Positions 17,333-26,630 of a DNA stretch of 64,000 nucleotides are shown here, piece by piece. Each line of letters opens with the position of its first letter. Position 1 is the first letter of the stretch. Source of the stretch: Acidobacteriota bacterium (GTDB lineage: Bacteria > Acidobacteriota > Vicinamibacteria > Vicinamibacterales > UBA2999); contig CANKJK010000006.1 in assembly GCA_947482665.1 (NCBI GenBank), positions 62,001 to 126,000 of the forward strand. The letters are read 5' to 3'. The notes beneath the pieces are model-generated. The model ran no database searches. It had not been told where the DNA came from and saw nothing but the letters and a program-made list of their open reading frames with translations. The position numbers and the translations under genes are program-made.

Positions 17333-19468
17333 ATGACCCCCCGCGCTCTCCTTGTCGTCGTCTTCTCTGCGGCCGGTGCCGTCGCGCTCATTGGCGCCCA
17401 GACTGGGAGCGAGGGCGCTTTCACGGCCGCACAGGCCGAGACTGGGCGCGCCGCCTACACGGCCCGCTGCGCCACCTGCCATGGGGGCCGGCTCGAAGGC
17501 GCCTTCGAGGCTCCGGCGCTGGCTGGCCCCAATTTCCTGAACGTGTGGCGGGCGCGGACGACCCGCGAGCTCACCGACCTCATCGCCACACGGATGCCGC
17601 CCGACAAGGCCGGCACGCTCGACGAAGCGACCAGCACGGCACTCACCGCATTCCTCCTCGCGGCCAATGGCGCACCGGCCGGCGCCACCGCCCTCGCCCG
17701 TACCGCTACGGTGACCATCGGCACGGTCGCGTCTGGCGCGGTGGCCTCCGGCGGGCCAATAGCCGCACCGCAGACGCCCTCGGCACCCGGCGCGGGGGCA
17801 CCACGCGCCACGGCCAGGCGCGGCGTCACGGTCCCAGGCGAAGTACGGCCGTTCACACCCGTGACCGACGCCATGCTGCGCACTCCCGCTCCGGGCGACT
17901 GGCTGATGATCCGGCGCACCTATCAGGCGTGGAGCCACAGTCCGCTCACATCCATCACGCGCGACAACGTCCGGCATCTGCAGCTGGCGTGGGTGTGGGC
18001 CATGACGGAGGGCGCGTGGAATGAGCCGACGCCCATCGTGCACGACGGCGTGATGTATCTGGTCAACGTCGGCCACACCGTGCAGGCGCTGGACGCCGCC
18101 ACCGGCACCCTCATCTGGGAGAGCGTGGCCGGCCCCGAGGCGCTCGGCAACCTGAGCGCGATCCGCAGCATCGGTCTCTACGGCGATCAGCTGTTCGTCT
18201 CGACCAACAACGCGCGCCTGGTGGCGCTGGACGCCCGCACCGGGGCCATCCGGTGGGACGTGGAGGTGGCCGACTCCACCAGGGGCTACAAGAACACGAG
18301 CGGTCCACTCGTCGTCAACGGCAAGGTCATCACCGGCATGACCGGCTGCGAGATGTACACGGGCATCGGCTGCTACATCAGCGCCTACGACGCGGGCACC
18401 GGACGGCTCCTGTGGAAGTTTCAGACGGCCGCTCGGACCGGCACGCCCGGTGGCGACACCTGGGGCAGCCTTGCCGACACCTTCCGCGCCGGCGCGGACC
18501 CGTGGATCACCGGCAGCTACGACCCGGAGTTGAACCTGCTCTACTGGGGCACCGCGCAGGCCAAGCCCTTCATGCCGGCGAGTCGTGGCCTGACCGTCGA
18601 GGACAAGGCGCTCTACTCCAGTTCCACGCTCGCGCTCAATCCCGACACCGGGCATCTGGCCTGGTACGTCCAGCACGTGCCGGCCGAGTCGCTCGACATG
18701 GACGAGTCCTACGAGCGTGTGCTCGTGGACGTGGACGGCCGCAAGACGCTGCTCACCGCCGGCAAGCACGGCATCCTGTGGAAGCTGGACCGCACCAACG
18801 GTACCTTCCTCGGCTTCAAGGAGATGGTGATGCAGAACATCTTCAAGAAGATCGACCCGGCGACCGGCGCCGTCACCTATCGGGACGACATCGCCCGCGC
18901 GCAGGTGGGTCAGCGCCTCTCCGTCTGCCCCAGCACCGCGGGCGGCCACAACCGCGACGCGATGAGCTACGCCCCGGCGTCCGGCCTCGTCGTCGTGCCG
19001 TTGAGCCAGACCTGCATGGAGTTCGTGGGCCGGCCCGTGGAACTGAAGGAAGGCTCGGGCGGCTACGCCGGCGAGCGGGACTTCCGCGAGATGCCGGGCA
19101 CGGCCGGCAAGCTCGGGAAGCTCGCGGCCTTTGATGTGCGCACGCTGCGGCAGCTCTGGAGCGTCGAGCAGCGCGCCTCGTTCACCACCGCCGCGCTGAC
19201 GACGGGCGGCAACGTGGGCTTTATCGGCGACCTGGATCGCACCTTCCGCGCGTTTGATGTCGCCACCGGCAAGACGCTCTGGAAGACACGCCTCGGCACG
19301 TCCGCGCAGGGCTTCCCCATCGCCTTCTCGGCTGGCGGCCGGCAGTACATTGCCGTGGCAACCGGCATCGGCGGCGGCAGCCCGCGGCGGGCCCCGCAGG
19401 CCCTCGCCCCGGAGATCCATCACCCCGACCACGGCAGCGCGCTCTACGTCTTCGCACTGCCCGAGTAG
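17333..19468 (+). CDS. Exported quinoprotein dehydrogenase-like propeller with N-terminal cytochrome c
   Basis: The 711-residue protein starts with a signal peptide (to about residue 23), then a cytochrome c domain with CATCH near residue 44. After an Ala/Gly/Pro linker comes a large PQQ-type eight-bladed propeller (from about residue 180) with repeated VxALDAxTGxxxW blades. In known quinohemoprotein alcohol dehydrogenases the heme domain is C-terminal, so the order here is reversed. The adjacent Cys-Cys pair of methanol dehydrogenases was not found. It should act in the periplasm, oxidising an alcohol or sugar and passing electrons to its own heme. Cofactor binding is inferred from the family. 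Confidence 0.86.
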   Translation: MTPRALLVVVFSAAGAVALIGAQTGSEGAFTAAQAETGRAAYTARCATCHGGRLEGAFEAPALAGPNFLNVWRARTTRELTDLIATRMPPDKAGTLDEATSTALTAFLLAANGAPAGATALARTATVTIGTVASGAVASGGPIAAPQTPSAPGAGAPRATARRGVTVPGEVRPFTPVTDAMLRTPAPGDWLMIRRTYQAWSHSPLTSITRDNVRHLQLAWVWAMTEGAWNEPTPIVHDGVMYLVNVGHTVQALDAATGTLIWESVAGPEALGNLSAIRSIGLYGDQLFVSTNNARLVALDARTGAIRWDVEVADSTRGYKNTSGPLVVNGKVITGMTGCEMYTGIGCYISAYDAGTGRLLWKFQTAARTGTPGGDTWGSLADTFRAGADPWITGSYDPELNLLYWGTAQAKPFMPASRGLTVEDKALYSSSTLALNPDTGHLAWYVQHVPAESLDMDESYERVLVDVDGRKTLLTAGKHGILWKLDRTNGTFLGFKEMVMQNIFKKIDPATGAVTYRDDIARAQVGQRLSVCPSTAGGHNRDAMSYAPASGLVVVPLSQTCMEFVGRPVELKEGSGGYAGERDFREMPGTAGKLGKLAAFDVRTLRQLWSVEQRASFTTAALTTGGNVGFIGDLDRTFRAFDVATGKTLWKTRLGTSAQGFPIAFSAGGRQYIAVATGIGGGSPRRAPQALAPEIHHPDHGSALYVFALPE

Positions 19469-19478
19469 CGCGGCGCCC

Positions 19479-19952
19479 ATGATCGAGATTCGCGAGGCCA
19501 CACCCGACAGCCTCGAAACGGCGCGGGCCATCATCGCGGAATACATCGCGAGCGTCTCCGACGTTGCCGGAGAGAGCTTTGCCCACCAGCGCGTCGACGA
19601 GGAACTCAGCACCCTGCCAGGCCGGTATGCACCGCCCGGCGGAACCATGCTGCTGGCCTGGGACGCGGAGGCCTGCATCGGCTGCGTGCTGGTCCGGCCG
19701 CTCGAGGGGGCGACCTGCGAGTTGAAGCGGATGTATGTACGCCCCACCCATCGCGGCCACGGGATCGGGCGACGCCTCTGCGACGCGGCACTGACCCGGG
19801 CGCGGGAGATGGGCTATCAGGCCATGAAGCTCGATAGCGACCCGGCCCTCAGCACGGCACTCGACCTCTACCGGCGGCTGGGCTTCGCCGATACGCCGCG
19901 CTACAACCAGGACCCTGACCCGGCGACGGTCTATCTGGCGCGCGCGCTCTAG
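19479..19952 (+). CDS. GNAT family N-acetyltransferase
   Basis: This 157-residue protein has the GNAT core: an N-terminal strand and helix (MIEIREATPDSLETARAII), strand CELKRMYVRPTHRGHGIGRRLC with the acetyl-CoA pyrophosphate loop (R/Q-x-x-G-x-G/A as RGHGIG), and a final LYRRLGF motif. It transfers acetyl from acetyl-CoA to an unknown amine. The ATG at 19479 was chosen because the family's first strand begins there. Open frame continues upstream through the previous gene without meaning. Right after its stop lies a cut nucleotidyltransferase gene on the other strand. Confidence 0.9.
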   Translation: MIEIREATPDSLETARAIIAEYIASVSDVAGESFAHQRVDEELSTLPGRYAPPGGTMLLAWDAEACIGCVLVRPLEGATCELKRMYVRPTHRGHGIGRRLCDAALTRAREMGYQAMKLDSDPALSTALDLYRRLGFADTPRYNQDPDPATVYLARAL

Positions 19953-19974
19953 TGTGCCCGGGCCTGGGTGTGGC

Positions 19975-20088
19975 CTGGCACGGCTCGCCCCACCGTTGCA
20001 CGGCCAGACCGCCGATGAAACACGAGTGCCACCCCTGCCCGTCGCAGAATGCCTGAAGGTCAGCGGCCGCCCGGATGACTTCGGTCAC
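19975..20088 (-). pseudogene. Nucleotidyltransferase remnant, N-terminus only
   Basis: Starting at a GTG that overlaps the upstream stop (GTGA), 38 codons read as the start of a nucleotidyltransferase-fold protein. The helix [14 protein letters not shown] is followed by IGGLAVQRWGEPCQ, the substrate-binding Gly-Gly and following strand. In intact relatives the next residues give the metal-binding DxD pair. Here similarity ends at about 19975 and the frame runs into the antisense of the GNAT gene. About 80 percent of the gene, including all catalytic acids, is missing. The intact family includes MNT/AbiEii-type toxins. Confidence 0.7.
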
Positions 20089-20339
20089 CCGCGGCGGGCC
20101 CGGGCAAACACCCGCTGCTGTGCCACCAGGCCCGAGGTTGGCTTCGGCGCGCGCGGGGCCACGCGGTAATCCGCCGGACCGCAAAGTAACTGGATGGCCG
20201 CGTAGGCGTCGAGCCTCCGCAGTTCATCCCGGCGAACAGCCTCAAGCGCAGGTGCCGCGCGCTTCCACGCCTGCACCCACCGACGGCCCTGTTCTACTTG
20301 CTCCGGGGTCCACGCGTCCAGCGCTGACGGCCTCGTCAC
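20085..20339 (-). CDS. Small antitoxin-like partner of the nucleotidyltransferase
   Basis: The 84-residue protein is rich in Arg, Ala and Leu. It has a helical first half ([23 protein letters not shown] and [15 protein letters not shown]) and the ending [16 protein letters not shown]. From memory, short proteins ending in SGLVEQQ are frequently encoded just upstream of IGGLAVQRWGEP nucleotidyltransferases in Acidobacteria and Cyanobacteria. The four-base GTGA overlap with the remnant fits that pairing. The start is GTG at 20339; a longer in-frame form reaches 20393. Calling it an antitoxin is inference from gene order. With its partner destroyed it may now be a relic. Confidence 0.62.
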   Translation of the reverse strand: MTRPSALDAWTPEQVEQGRRWVQAWKRAAPALEAVRRDELRRLDAYAAIQLLCGPADYRVAPRAPKPTSGLVAQQRVFARARRG

Positions 20340-20431
20340 CCGGCTATCGTAGCAGCACGAGGACTGCCATCCGCGCACTCCACACGCCAGCATGCCTGAC
20401 TCCGCGACGACTCTCTGTTAGTCTCTGCAAC

Positions 20432-21163
20432 ATGGCCCGCCCGCCCGCGTTCCCCGAACTCGCCGCCTTTCTCGCCCAGCCGGTCCGCCCGGAAGGGACC
20501 CTCTCGTACCACGAAGTGCAGGGCCTGCTCTTTGCCGTCGCCTGCGCGCCGGACGTGGTGATGCCCCCCGAGTGGATCCCGATCATCTTCAACGACCACA
20601 ACCCAAACTACGACGACATCGACCAGGCCAACGACATGCTCGGCCACGTGATGGCGCTCTACAACGAGGTGGCGGCGTCCGCGCGTGGCGACGAGCCCGC
20701 CCTGCCACCCGACTGCGTGTTCCGCCTGAATACGCTCGCCAACCTGGATCCGGATGCGCCCGTCGCACAGTGGTCGCGCGGCTTCATCGCCGGTCATTCG
20801 TGGCTGGAGGAACTCTGGGATCCCGCCTTTACTGAGGCGGATGACGCCCCCAGCCCGTTCGGGGCCACCCTCCTCACGCTCAGCTTCTTCAGCTCGCGGT
20901 CCATGGCGGAGGAGTTCTGCGCCGAGATCACGGGCGCCACGCTCAGCACAATGGCCGGCACCATGCGGCGCCTGCTCCCAGGCACCATGCGCGAATACGC
21001 TCGGCTGGGCCGCTCAATCGAAGAGGCTCGGCGGCACGCCGCCACCCCCGTGACACACGACGGTCCCCAGGTGGGTCGCAACGACGCCTGCCCGTGCGGC
21101 AGCGGCAAGAAATACAAGAAGTGCTGCGGGACCGACAGCGGTCCACATACCGGGATTCGGTAA
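20432..21163 (+). CDS. YecA/UPF0149 family protein with SEC-C zinc motif
   Basis: The 243-residue protein has an N-terminal UPF0149 helical domain ([31 protein letters not shown]) and a C-terminal SEC-C motif, [13 protein letters not shown]. That motif is the metal-binding tail also found in SecA. SEC-C tails bind zinc or iron and can contact ribosomes or partner proteins. The role of YecA-type proteins is not settled. The ATG at 20432 fits the start of the family. A strong intrinsic terminator follows 67 bases past the stop, so the gene seems to end its own transcript. Confidence 0.9.
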   Translation: MARPPAFPELAAFLAQPVRPEGTLSYHEVQGLLFAVACAPDVVMPPEWIPIIFNDHNPNYDDIDQANDMLGHVMALYNEVAASARGDEPALPPDCVFRLNTLANLDPDAPVAQWSRGFIAGHSWLEELWDPAFTEADDAPSPFGATLLTLSFFSSRSMAEEFCAEITGATLSTMAGTMRRLLPGTMREYARLGRSIEEARRHAATPVTHDGPQVGRNDACPCGSGKKYKKCCGTDSGPHTGIR

Positions 21164-21230
21164 TTGACTCTCCCGGCCGTTGGCCTACACTCCGATCCAA
21201 GGCCTAGTCAGCCTTCACTTCCCTTCCTTT

Positions 21231-21260
21231 GAGGGCCTCTTCGGAGGCCCTCCTTTTTTT
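21231..21260 (+). terminator. Strong intrinsic terminator
   Basis: A perfect nine-base stem, GAGGGCCTC and GAGGCCCTC, closes a TTCG tetraloop and is followed by C and seven T residues. It ends transcription from the YecA-like gene and shows that the next coding sequence must start after 21260. Confidence 0.95.
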
Positions 21261-21302
21261 GCCGGAACCCGCAGCGATCAGCGCCCCGCCCGAGACCACG
21301 AG

Positions 21303-23600
21303 ATGCCCGCACGCCCCGTTCTGGAACCACCCCTGCCCGACCGGCTTCATTTCCCACGCCTGACACCCTCGCAGCGCCGCTGGCTGGCCACCGGGCTGCT
21401 CGCCCTGTCCCTGGTCCTGTGCCGGCCGCCGGGCGCTCGTGCCCAGACCATTGACGGCCCGCCGCCCCCGGTCGCTCCGGCGGTCATCACTCGCGGCGCC
21501 GACGGCAAGGCGACGCTCCGCGCGGTGAAGGTCACGGACGGTTTCACCTTCGACGGCCGGCTCGACGATGCGGTGTACAAGAACACCCCGGCGCTCACCG
21601 GCTTCACGCAGACCATCCCGGACACCGGGAAGCCCTCGTCGCAGAAGACCGAAGCGTGGATCTTTTTTGACCGCCGCTACATCTACGTGGCCTGCCGCTG
21701 CTACGACGCGCGTCCACAGTCCGAGTGGACGGCCAACGAGATGCGGCGCGACCAGCTGGGCCAGCAGGACAACTTCGGCTTCATGCTGGACACCTACTAC
21801 GACCGGCGCAACGGCTACATGTTCTACACGAACGTGCTCGGCGCGCAGGCCGACGTGCAGGTGACCAACGAAGGCAATACCAACGCGGACTTCAACCCGC
21901 TCTGGGAGGTGAAGACCTCGCGCTTCGAGGGTGGCTGGATGGCCGAGATGCGCGTGCCCTTCACCTCGCTCCGCTACAAGCCCGGGACCTCCCAGATCTG
22001 GGGCGTGCAGATGCGGCGCACCATCCGCGCGCGGAACGAATGGGCCTTCCTGACACCGCTCCCCGCCGCCATCCAGACGCAGGGCCTCGTCCGGATCTCC
22101 ACCGCGGCCACGCTGGTCGGCGTGGAGGTGCCCTCGGGCGGCCGCAACCTGGAGGTAAAGCCTTACGCCATCTCCACGCGCACCACGGACCGCGTGGCCG
22201 TGCCTCCGGTATCGGGGCACCTCGGCACCGAGGCCGGGTTCGATGTGAAGTACGGCGTCACGCAGAATCTGACCGCGGACTTCACGGTCAACACGGACGT
22301 CGCCGCCGCGGAAGCCGACGACCAGCAGATCAACCTGACGCGCTTCAACCTCTCGCTCACGGAGAAGCGCGACTTCTTCCTCGAGGGCCGCGGCATCTTC
22401 ACCTTCGGCAACGGCTCGGGGCCGTCGATCTTCTACAGCCGCCAGATCGGCCTCAACCGCGGCCGCACAGTGCCCATCATCGCTGGCGCCAGACTCACGG
22501 GAAAGGTCGGACGCACCACGATTGGGCTCCTGAATATCGAGACTGGCCAGGAGACCGTGACGCACGCGGTCGATACGAACTTCACGGTGGCCCGCGTCCG
22601 CCAGGACATCCTGCGCCGGAGCTCGGTGGGCGCCATGGTCACCAACCGCTCCTCCTCACTCGTCCGCCCCGGCGAGGGCAGCGCGGTCGCAGGGGTTGAC
22701 GCGACGTTCGGCTTCTACAAGAACCTCTCAATCGACGGGTCTTACGCACGCGCCAACACGCCAGGCCGCCGCCCGCTCGAGAACTACGTCCTCGCCTTCG
22801 CTCTGGATCCGGATCGGTGGGGCGTCACCGCGACGCATATCTACGTCGACAAAGGCTTCAATCCGGAGGTGGGTTTCGTGAACCGCGACGACATCCAGCA
22901 GACCGTGCTGACGGCGCGGTTGAGCCCACGGCCGGACCATGTGCCCCACGTCGAGCGCTTCAACTGGACGAACACGCTGACCAACACGCCCAACACGGCC
23001 GGCCGGCTGGAGTCGCGCACGCTCACGACCGGCTTCTCCACCGAGCTCGAAAACAGCGACGTCGTCAGTGTGGGCGCGAGCTACGACTTCGACCGGCTCC
23101 TGGCGCCGTTCACGATCACGAAGGGCATCACGCTCCGCCCAGGCAGCTACACCTTCAACACGGTGCGGGCGTCCTACTCGCCCGCGCCGAGCCGCCCGGT
23201 CTCGGGCACGATCGCGTTCGACTACGGGGGCTATTACGGGGGGACGGACTCGACGGCCAGCTACTCCGGGCGCGTCTCGCTCTCGAAGGCCTTCCAGCTG
23301 CAGCCCAGCGTGAACATCCACTGGATCCGCCTGCCGGTGGGCAACTTCACGTCGCAGCTCTGGCGGTCGCGCGTGATCTATACCTTCACGCCCGAGATGT
23401 TCCTCTCGGCCCTGGTGCAGTACAACACCGCGACGCACACGCTCGGCACCAACGTCCGGCTTCGATGGGAATACAGCAAGGGCAGCGAGCTCTTCGTCGT
23501 CTATAACGAGAACCAGAACGCCGCACCGGTCCGGGCCGGCTTCGCCGACCTGCTCGACCGTTCCATCGCCGTCAAGGTCACAAAGCTATTCCGGTTCTGA
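21303..23600 (+). CDS. Outer-membrane protein with CBM9-like domain and DUF5916 barrel
   Basis: The 765-residue protein has an N-terminal signal sequence (residues 22-43 hydrophobic, cut near ARAQ). A CBM9-like beta-sandwich follows (FDGRLDDAVYKNTPALTGF to AFLTPLPAA), then the DUF5916 region with about 16 to 20 amphipathic strands and a terminal phenylalanine typical of barrels. Such proteins are widespread in Bacteroidota and Acidobacteriota; function is not established, and carbohydrate or peptide binding at the surface is likely. Open frame begins at 21180, but the terminator lies inside that extension, so the ATG at 21303 was chosen. It meets the ankyrin gene tail to tail. Confidence 0.9.
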   Translation: MPARPVLEPPLPDRLHFPRLTPSQRRWLATGLLALSLVLCRPPGARAQTIDGPPPPVAPAVITRGADGKATLRAVKVTDGFTFDGRLDDAVYKNTPALTGFTQTIPDTGKPSSQKTEAWIFFDRRYIYVACRCYDARPQSEWTANEMRRDQLGQQDNFGFMLDTYYDRRNGYMFYTNVLGAQADVQVTNEGNTNADFNPLWEVKTSRFEGGWMAEMRVPFTSLRYKPGTSQIWGVQMRRTIRARNEWAFLTPLPAAIQTQGLVRISTAATLVGVEVPSGGRNLEVKPYAISTRTTDRVAVPPVSGHLGTEAGFDVKYGVTQNLTADFTVNTDVAAAEADDQQINLTRFNLSLTEKRDFFLEGRGIFTFGNGSGPSIFYSRQIGLNRGRTVPIIAGARLTGKVGRTTIGLLNIETGQETVTHAVDTNFTVARVRQDILRRSSVGAMVTNRSSSLVRPGEGSAVAGVDATFGFYKNLSIDGSYARANTPGRRPLENYVLAFALDPDRWGVTATHIYVDKGFNPEVGFVNRDDIQQTVLTARLSPRPDHVPHVERFNWTNTLTNTPNTAGRLESRTLTTGFSTELENSDVVSVGASYDFDRLLAPFTITKGITLRPGSYTFNTVRASYSPAPSRPVSGTIAFDYGGYYGGTDSTASYSGRVSLSKAFQLQPSVNIHWIRLPVGNFTSQLWRSRVIYTFTPEMFLSALVQYNTATHTLGTNVRLRWEYSKGSELFVVYNENQNAAPVRAGFADLLDRSIAVKVTKLFRF

Positions 23601-23618
23601 GCCGCGGCGGGGTCCGCC

Positions 23619-25103
23619 CTACTCGGTCGCGCCCAGCTTCTCGAGCACGGCCGCGGCCTTGGGCCGCATGTAGAGCAGGAACATGTCCTCAAACCCGCGG
23701 GCCTGCTTGAGCGGCGTCTCGCCCTTCTTGTTGCGGGCGTTGATCGCGGCGCCGTGCTCGGCCAGGTAGGCCACCATGTGCTCCAGCCCGGCCATCGTCG
23801 CGGCATGCAGCGGCGTATTGCCCGCCTCGTTGGCTTCATTGATATCGAGGCCGAGCTTCAGCAGCATCTCCACCGCCTCGATTTCCCGCTCCTCCGGCAC
23901 GCGCGTCTCCTGCTCCACACGGGCCAGTCCGGCCGCCATGATGAGCGCCGTGTTGTTGTTGGCCGCATGCAGCTTCGGGTCGGCGCCCTTGGCCAGCAGC
24001 AGCTGCATGGTCGGGATGTCCGCGGTCACCGCCGCCAGATAGAAGGGCGTGGCGCCACGAATCAGATCCGTCTTGAAGAGCGCGAACCCAAAGCGCGGCG
24101 GCGCCTTCTCCATCTGGGCGTTGACGCGTGCCCCGTGCGCGAGCAGCGCGTTGATGAGATCGTGCTTCTCCTCCTGCGAGGGAATGCCTGCCAGGACGCC
24201 CCACTCCTGGGTCTTGTTCACGGCGACTTCGTTGAAGATGTAGTCGTGCGAATGGCCGGATTCCCACGTCCCCGCCACCCAGTGGAGCGGCGCAAAGCCG
24301 GGCGTCGCATTGTTCGCATCCGCGCCGCGATCGAGCAGCAGCTTGGCGATGCCCACGTGCCCGCGCACCACGGCCACGTGGAGCGCTGACAGGCCATCCT
24401 TCCCGGCCTGATTGACGTCGACGCCCTTCTCAAGGAGCAGCCGGACCATGGGCAGGTTGCCCTCCCGCACGGCGAAGAGGAACGGCGTAAAGCCGCTGTC
24501 GGACGCGGCCTTCAGGTCGGCCCCGGCGTCGACCAGCGCGCGGGTCACCTCATCGTGCCCCTGCCAGATGGACCACATGATCGCGGTCTGCCCCTTCACG
24601 CGCTCCCGGGCGTTGACGGCCGCGCCGTGGGCCAGCAGGGCCTTGACCGCCCCCACGCGGCCCGTGTGGGCCGCCGTCATGAGCACCGTCTCCCCGGTGG
24701 GCAGCGCCGCATTCGGATCGGCCCCGCCCGCGATGAGCCGCTCGATCATGGTGTCGCTGCCGTTGGTCGCGGCGAGCATGAGGGGCGTGACGCCGTAGTC
24801 ATTCTGGAGGTTCGGCTGCGCTCCGGAGGTGAGCAGCAGAGCCGCCAGCTCGACCTGGTCGCGCTCGGCCGCCCAATGCAGGGCCGTGGCGCCATCGGGC
24901 TGCCGCCCGTTGACGTCCACTTTGCGCGCAATCAGTTGCCGCGCACCCGCGACGTCGCCGCGCTTCACGGCTTCAATCAGCCGGGTATCGCGGACGACGG
25001 GGGCCGCGCCGGCAGGCGCCGCGCCAACCCCGGTGGCCAGGCTGGTGCCGCCCAGCCATGCGGCAAGCAGGGTCACGGCATATCGGTGTCGTCTCGTGCT
25101 CAT
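23619..25103 (-). CDS. Exported ankyrin-repeat protein (paralog A)
   Basis: The 494-residue protein has a signal peptide (AAWLGGTSLATGVGAAPAGA) and about 11 ankyrin repeats from residue 40 to 475, with the usual GxTALHWAA and LLLxxGADxN pattern. Ankyrin stacks bind proteins, and export puts this one in the periplasm or on the surface. GGAGGAG seven bases before the ATG supports the start. It shares the opening RxLIEAVKRGDVAGARxLI with the ankyrin protein at 49358-50974, so the two are paralogs. This one stands alone, not beside cytochrome genes. Its binding partner is unknown. Confidence 0.9.
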   Translation of the reverse strand: MSTRRHRYAVTLLAAWLGGTSLATGVGAAPAGAAPVVRDTRLIEAVKRGDVAGARQLIARKVDVNGRQPDGATALHWAAERDQVELAALLLTSGAQPNLQNDYGVTPLMLAATNGSDTMIERLIAGGADPNAALPTGETVLMTAAHTGRVGAVKALLAHGAAVNARERVKGQTAIMWSIWQGHDEVTRALVDAGADLKAASDSGFTPFLFAVREGNLPMVRLLLEKGVDVNQAGKDGLSALHVAVVRGHVGIAKLLLDRGADANNATPGFAPLHWVAGTWESGHSHDYIFNEVAVNKTQEWGVLAGIPSQEEKHDLINALLAHGARVNAQMEKAPPRFGFALFKTDLIRGATPFYLAAVTADIPTMQLLLAKGADPKLHAANNNTALIMAAGLARVEQETRVPEEREIEAVEMLLKLGLDINEANEAGNTPLHAATMAGLEHMVAYLAEHGAAINARNKKGETPLKQARGFEDMFLLYMRPKAAAVLEKLGATE

Positions 25104-25302
25104 TCCCGAACTCCTCCCACGCGCCTCGCCCCTGTGGGGGCGTCACGACGTGTCCGTGTCGACCTCGAGCATGGCCAGCGCGGGTCACGCGTGCGGCGCC
25201 ATGGCCGCACCCACTCGGGCAGTATGTGCCCGATTCTGAGCGAACTCAACGACCGCCCCAGACTGGAGCCCACGCCGGCGGCAGGGGTACGATGCGGCTC
25301 TG

Positions 25303-26445
25303 ATGACCGACGCCGCCCAGACACGCCACCCCATCGATGACCTCTGCGAGACCGCACCCGGCTACATCCGGGCCATCGCCCCGTACCAGCCAGGCCGGCC
25401 CATAACGGCCGTGGCCCGCGAACTGGGCCTGGACGTCTCGGCCATCGTCAAGCTGGCGTCCAACGAGAACCCGAGCGGCATGTCGCCGCAGGCCCGGCAG
25501 GCCGTCGCCGACGCCCTCGGCGGCGTCTCCCGCTATCCGGACGGCTTCGAGCTCCTCCAGGCCGTTGCCCGTGTGGTCGGCGTCACCCCCGGCCAGATCG
25601 TGCTGGGGAACGGCTCCAACGACCTGCTGGAGATGGTCGCGAGCGCCTTCCTCGCCCCCGGGCGGTCCGCCGTGTTTTCGCAGTACGCGTTTGCCGTCTA
25701 TCCCCTGGCGACCCAGGCCCGTGGCGCGCGCGCCGTGGTGGTGCCGGCCCTCAACTTCGGCCACGACCTCCCGGCGATGCAGGCGGCTATCACCGAGGAC
25801 ACCCGCGTCGTGTTCATCGCCAACCCGAACAACCCGACGGGCACGCGCCTCTCGGCCGCCGACCTCGCGGCGTTTCTCGATGCGGTGCCGCCCACCGTCA
25901 TCGTGGTGCTCGACGAGGCCTACAACGAGTACCTGCCGCCGCCAGAGCGGACCGCCAGCGTGGCCTGGCTGGCCGCGCATCCGAACCTCGTGATCACCCG
26001 CACCTTCTCGAAGGCGTACGGCCTCGCGGGACTCAGGGTCGGCTACGCGCTGGCCCATCCGCGCATCGCGGATCTGCTGAACCGGGTCCGCCAGCCCTTC
26101 AATGTGAACAACCTCGCGCTGGCCGCCGCCCAGGCGGCGCTGGGCGACACAGCCTTCGTGGAGCAGAGCTACGCGCTGAACCAGCAGGGCATGCGCGAGA
26201 TCGTCTCGGGTGTCACGGCCCTTGGCCTGCCCCACATTCCGTCGCAGGGTAACTTCGTTTGCATCGGCCTCCCCCGCACGGGCGCCGAGCCGCGCGCCGG
26301 TGCCGTCTTCGAGGGGCTGCTCCGTCGGGGCGTCATCGTCCGCCCGGTGGCCAATTACGGGATGCCGGACCACCTGCGGGTGACCATCGGCCTTCCCTCT
26401 GAGAACCGCCGCTTCCTGGACGCGCTGCGCGACGCGCTGGCCTGA
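25303..26445 (+). CDS. hisC: Histidinol-phosphate aminotransferase
   Basis: The 380-residue enzyme is a class I/II PLP aminotransferase with the HisC profile: LASNENPSG near the start, VFIANPNNPTGT, VVLDEAYNEY, and the PLP-binding lysine K237 in TRTFSKAYGLAGLRVGY. It moves the amino group from glutamate to imidazole-acetol phosphate in histidine synthesis in the cytosol. No other his gene is next to it. Isolated hisC-like genes sometimes act on aromatic amino acids, so the exact substrate is likely but not proven. The ATG at 25303 gives the usual length. Confidence 0.9.
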   Translation: MTDAAQTRHPIDDLCETAPGYIRAIAPYQPGRPITAVARELGLDVSAIVKLASNENPSGMSPQARQAVADALGGVSRYPDGFELLQAVARVVGVTPGQIVLGNGSNDLLEMVASAFLAPGRSAVFSQYAFAVYPLATQARGARAVVVPALNFGHDLPAMQAAITEDTRVVFIANPNNPTGTRLSAADLAAFLDAVPPTVIVVLDEAYNEYLPPPERTASVAWLAAHPNLVITRTFSKAYGLAGLRVGYALAHPRIADLLNRVRQPFNVNNLALAAAQAALGDTAFVEQSYALNQQGMREIVSGVTALGLPHIPSQGNFVCIGLPRTGAEPRAGAVFEGLLRRGVIVRPVANYGMPDHLRVTIGLPSENRRFLDALRDALA

Positions 26446-26490
26446 CGCGCCTCGCGCGCGTCACATGCGCCACGGACACGACGCGGCGCT

Positions 26491-26520
26491 ATGCGGCACC
26501 ATGCGGCGTCATGCGGCCAG
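26491..26520. repeat. Three short direct repeats in 10-base register
   Basis: ATGCGGC occurs three times at exact 10-base intervals in the space between hisC and the convergent TonB receptor gene. The helical spacing could suit a protein-binding site, but the location after two gene ends makes a regulatory role unlikely. Confidence 0.35.
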
Positions 26521-26553
26521 AGCTTACGCGCACCCACCCCCGTACAGCAGAAC

Positions 26554-26584
26554 GGCGGCGAGCACCCCTGGGGGACCCGCCGCC
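26554..26584. terminator. GC-rich hairpin after the TonB receptor gene
   Basis: Outer arms GGCGGCG and CGCCGCC enclose a second CCCC/GGGG pairing. It lies past the stop of the receptor gene and of convergent hisC. T-rich sequence is weak on both strands, so termination is only possible. Confidence 0.35.
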
Positions 26585-26630
26585 ATTGTTTGGTCTTCCG
26601 TGATCGGGCCCGACGGCCCGGCCGGTGTGA

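Noticed and set aside
17327-19747. Very long open frame (about 800 codons) antisense to the heme-PQQ gene
   Set aside because: High GC leaves few stops on the opposite strand. The protein has skewed Arg/Gly/His content and no domain, while the sense frame has clear heme and propeller motifs.
26491-26520. ATGCGGC direct repeats as an operator
   Set aside because: They lie between two gene ends, not in front of a promoter, and are too short to be convincing.
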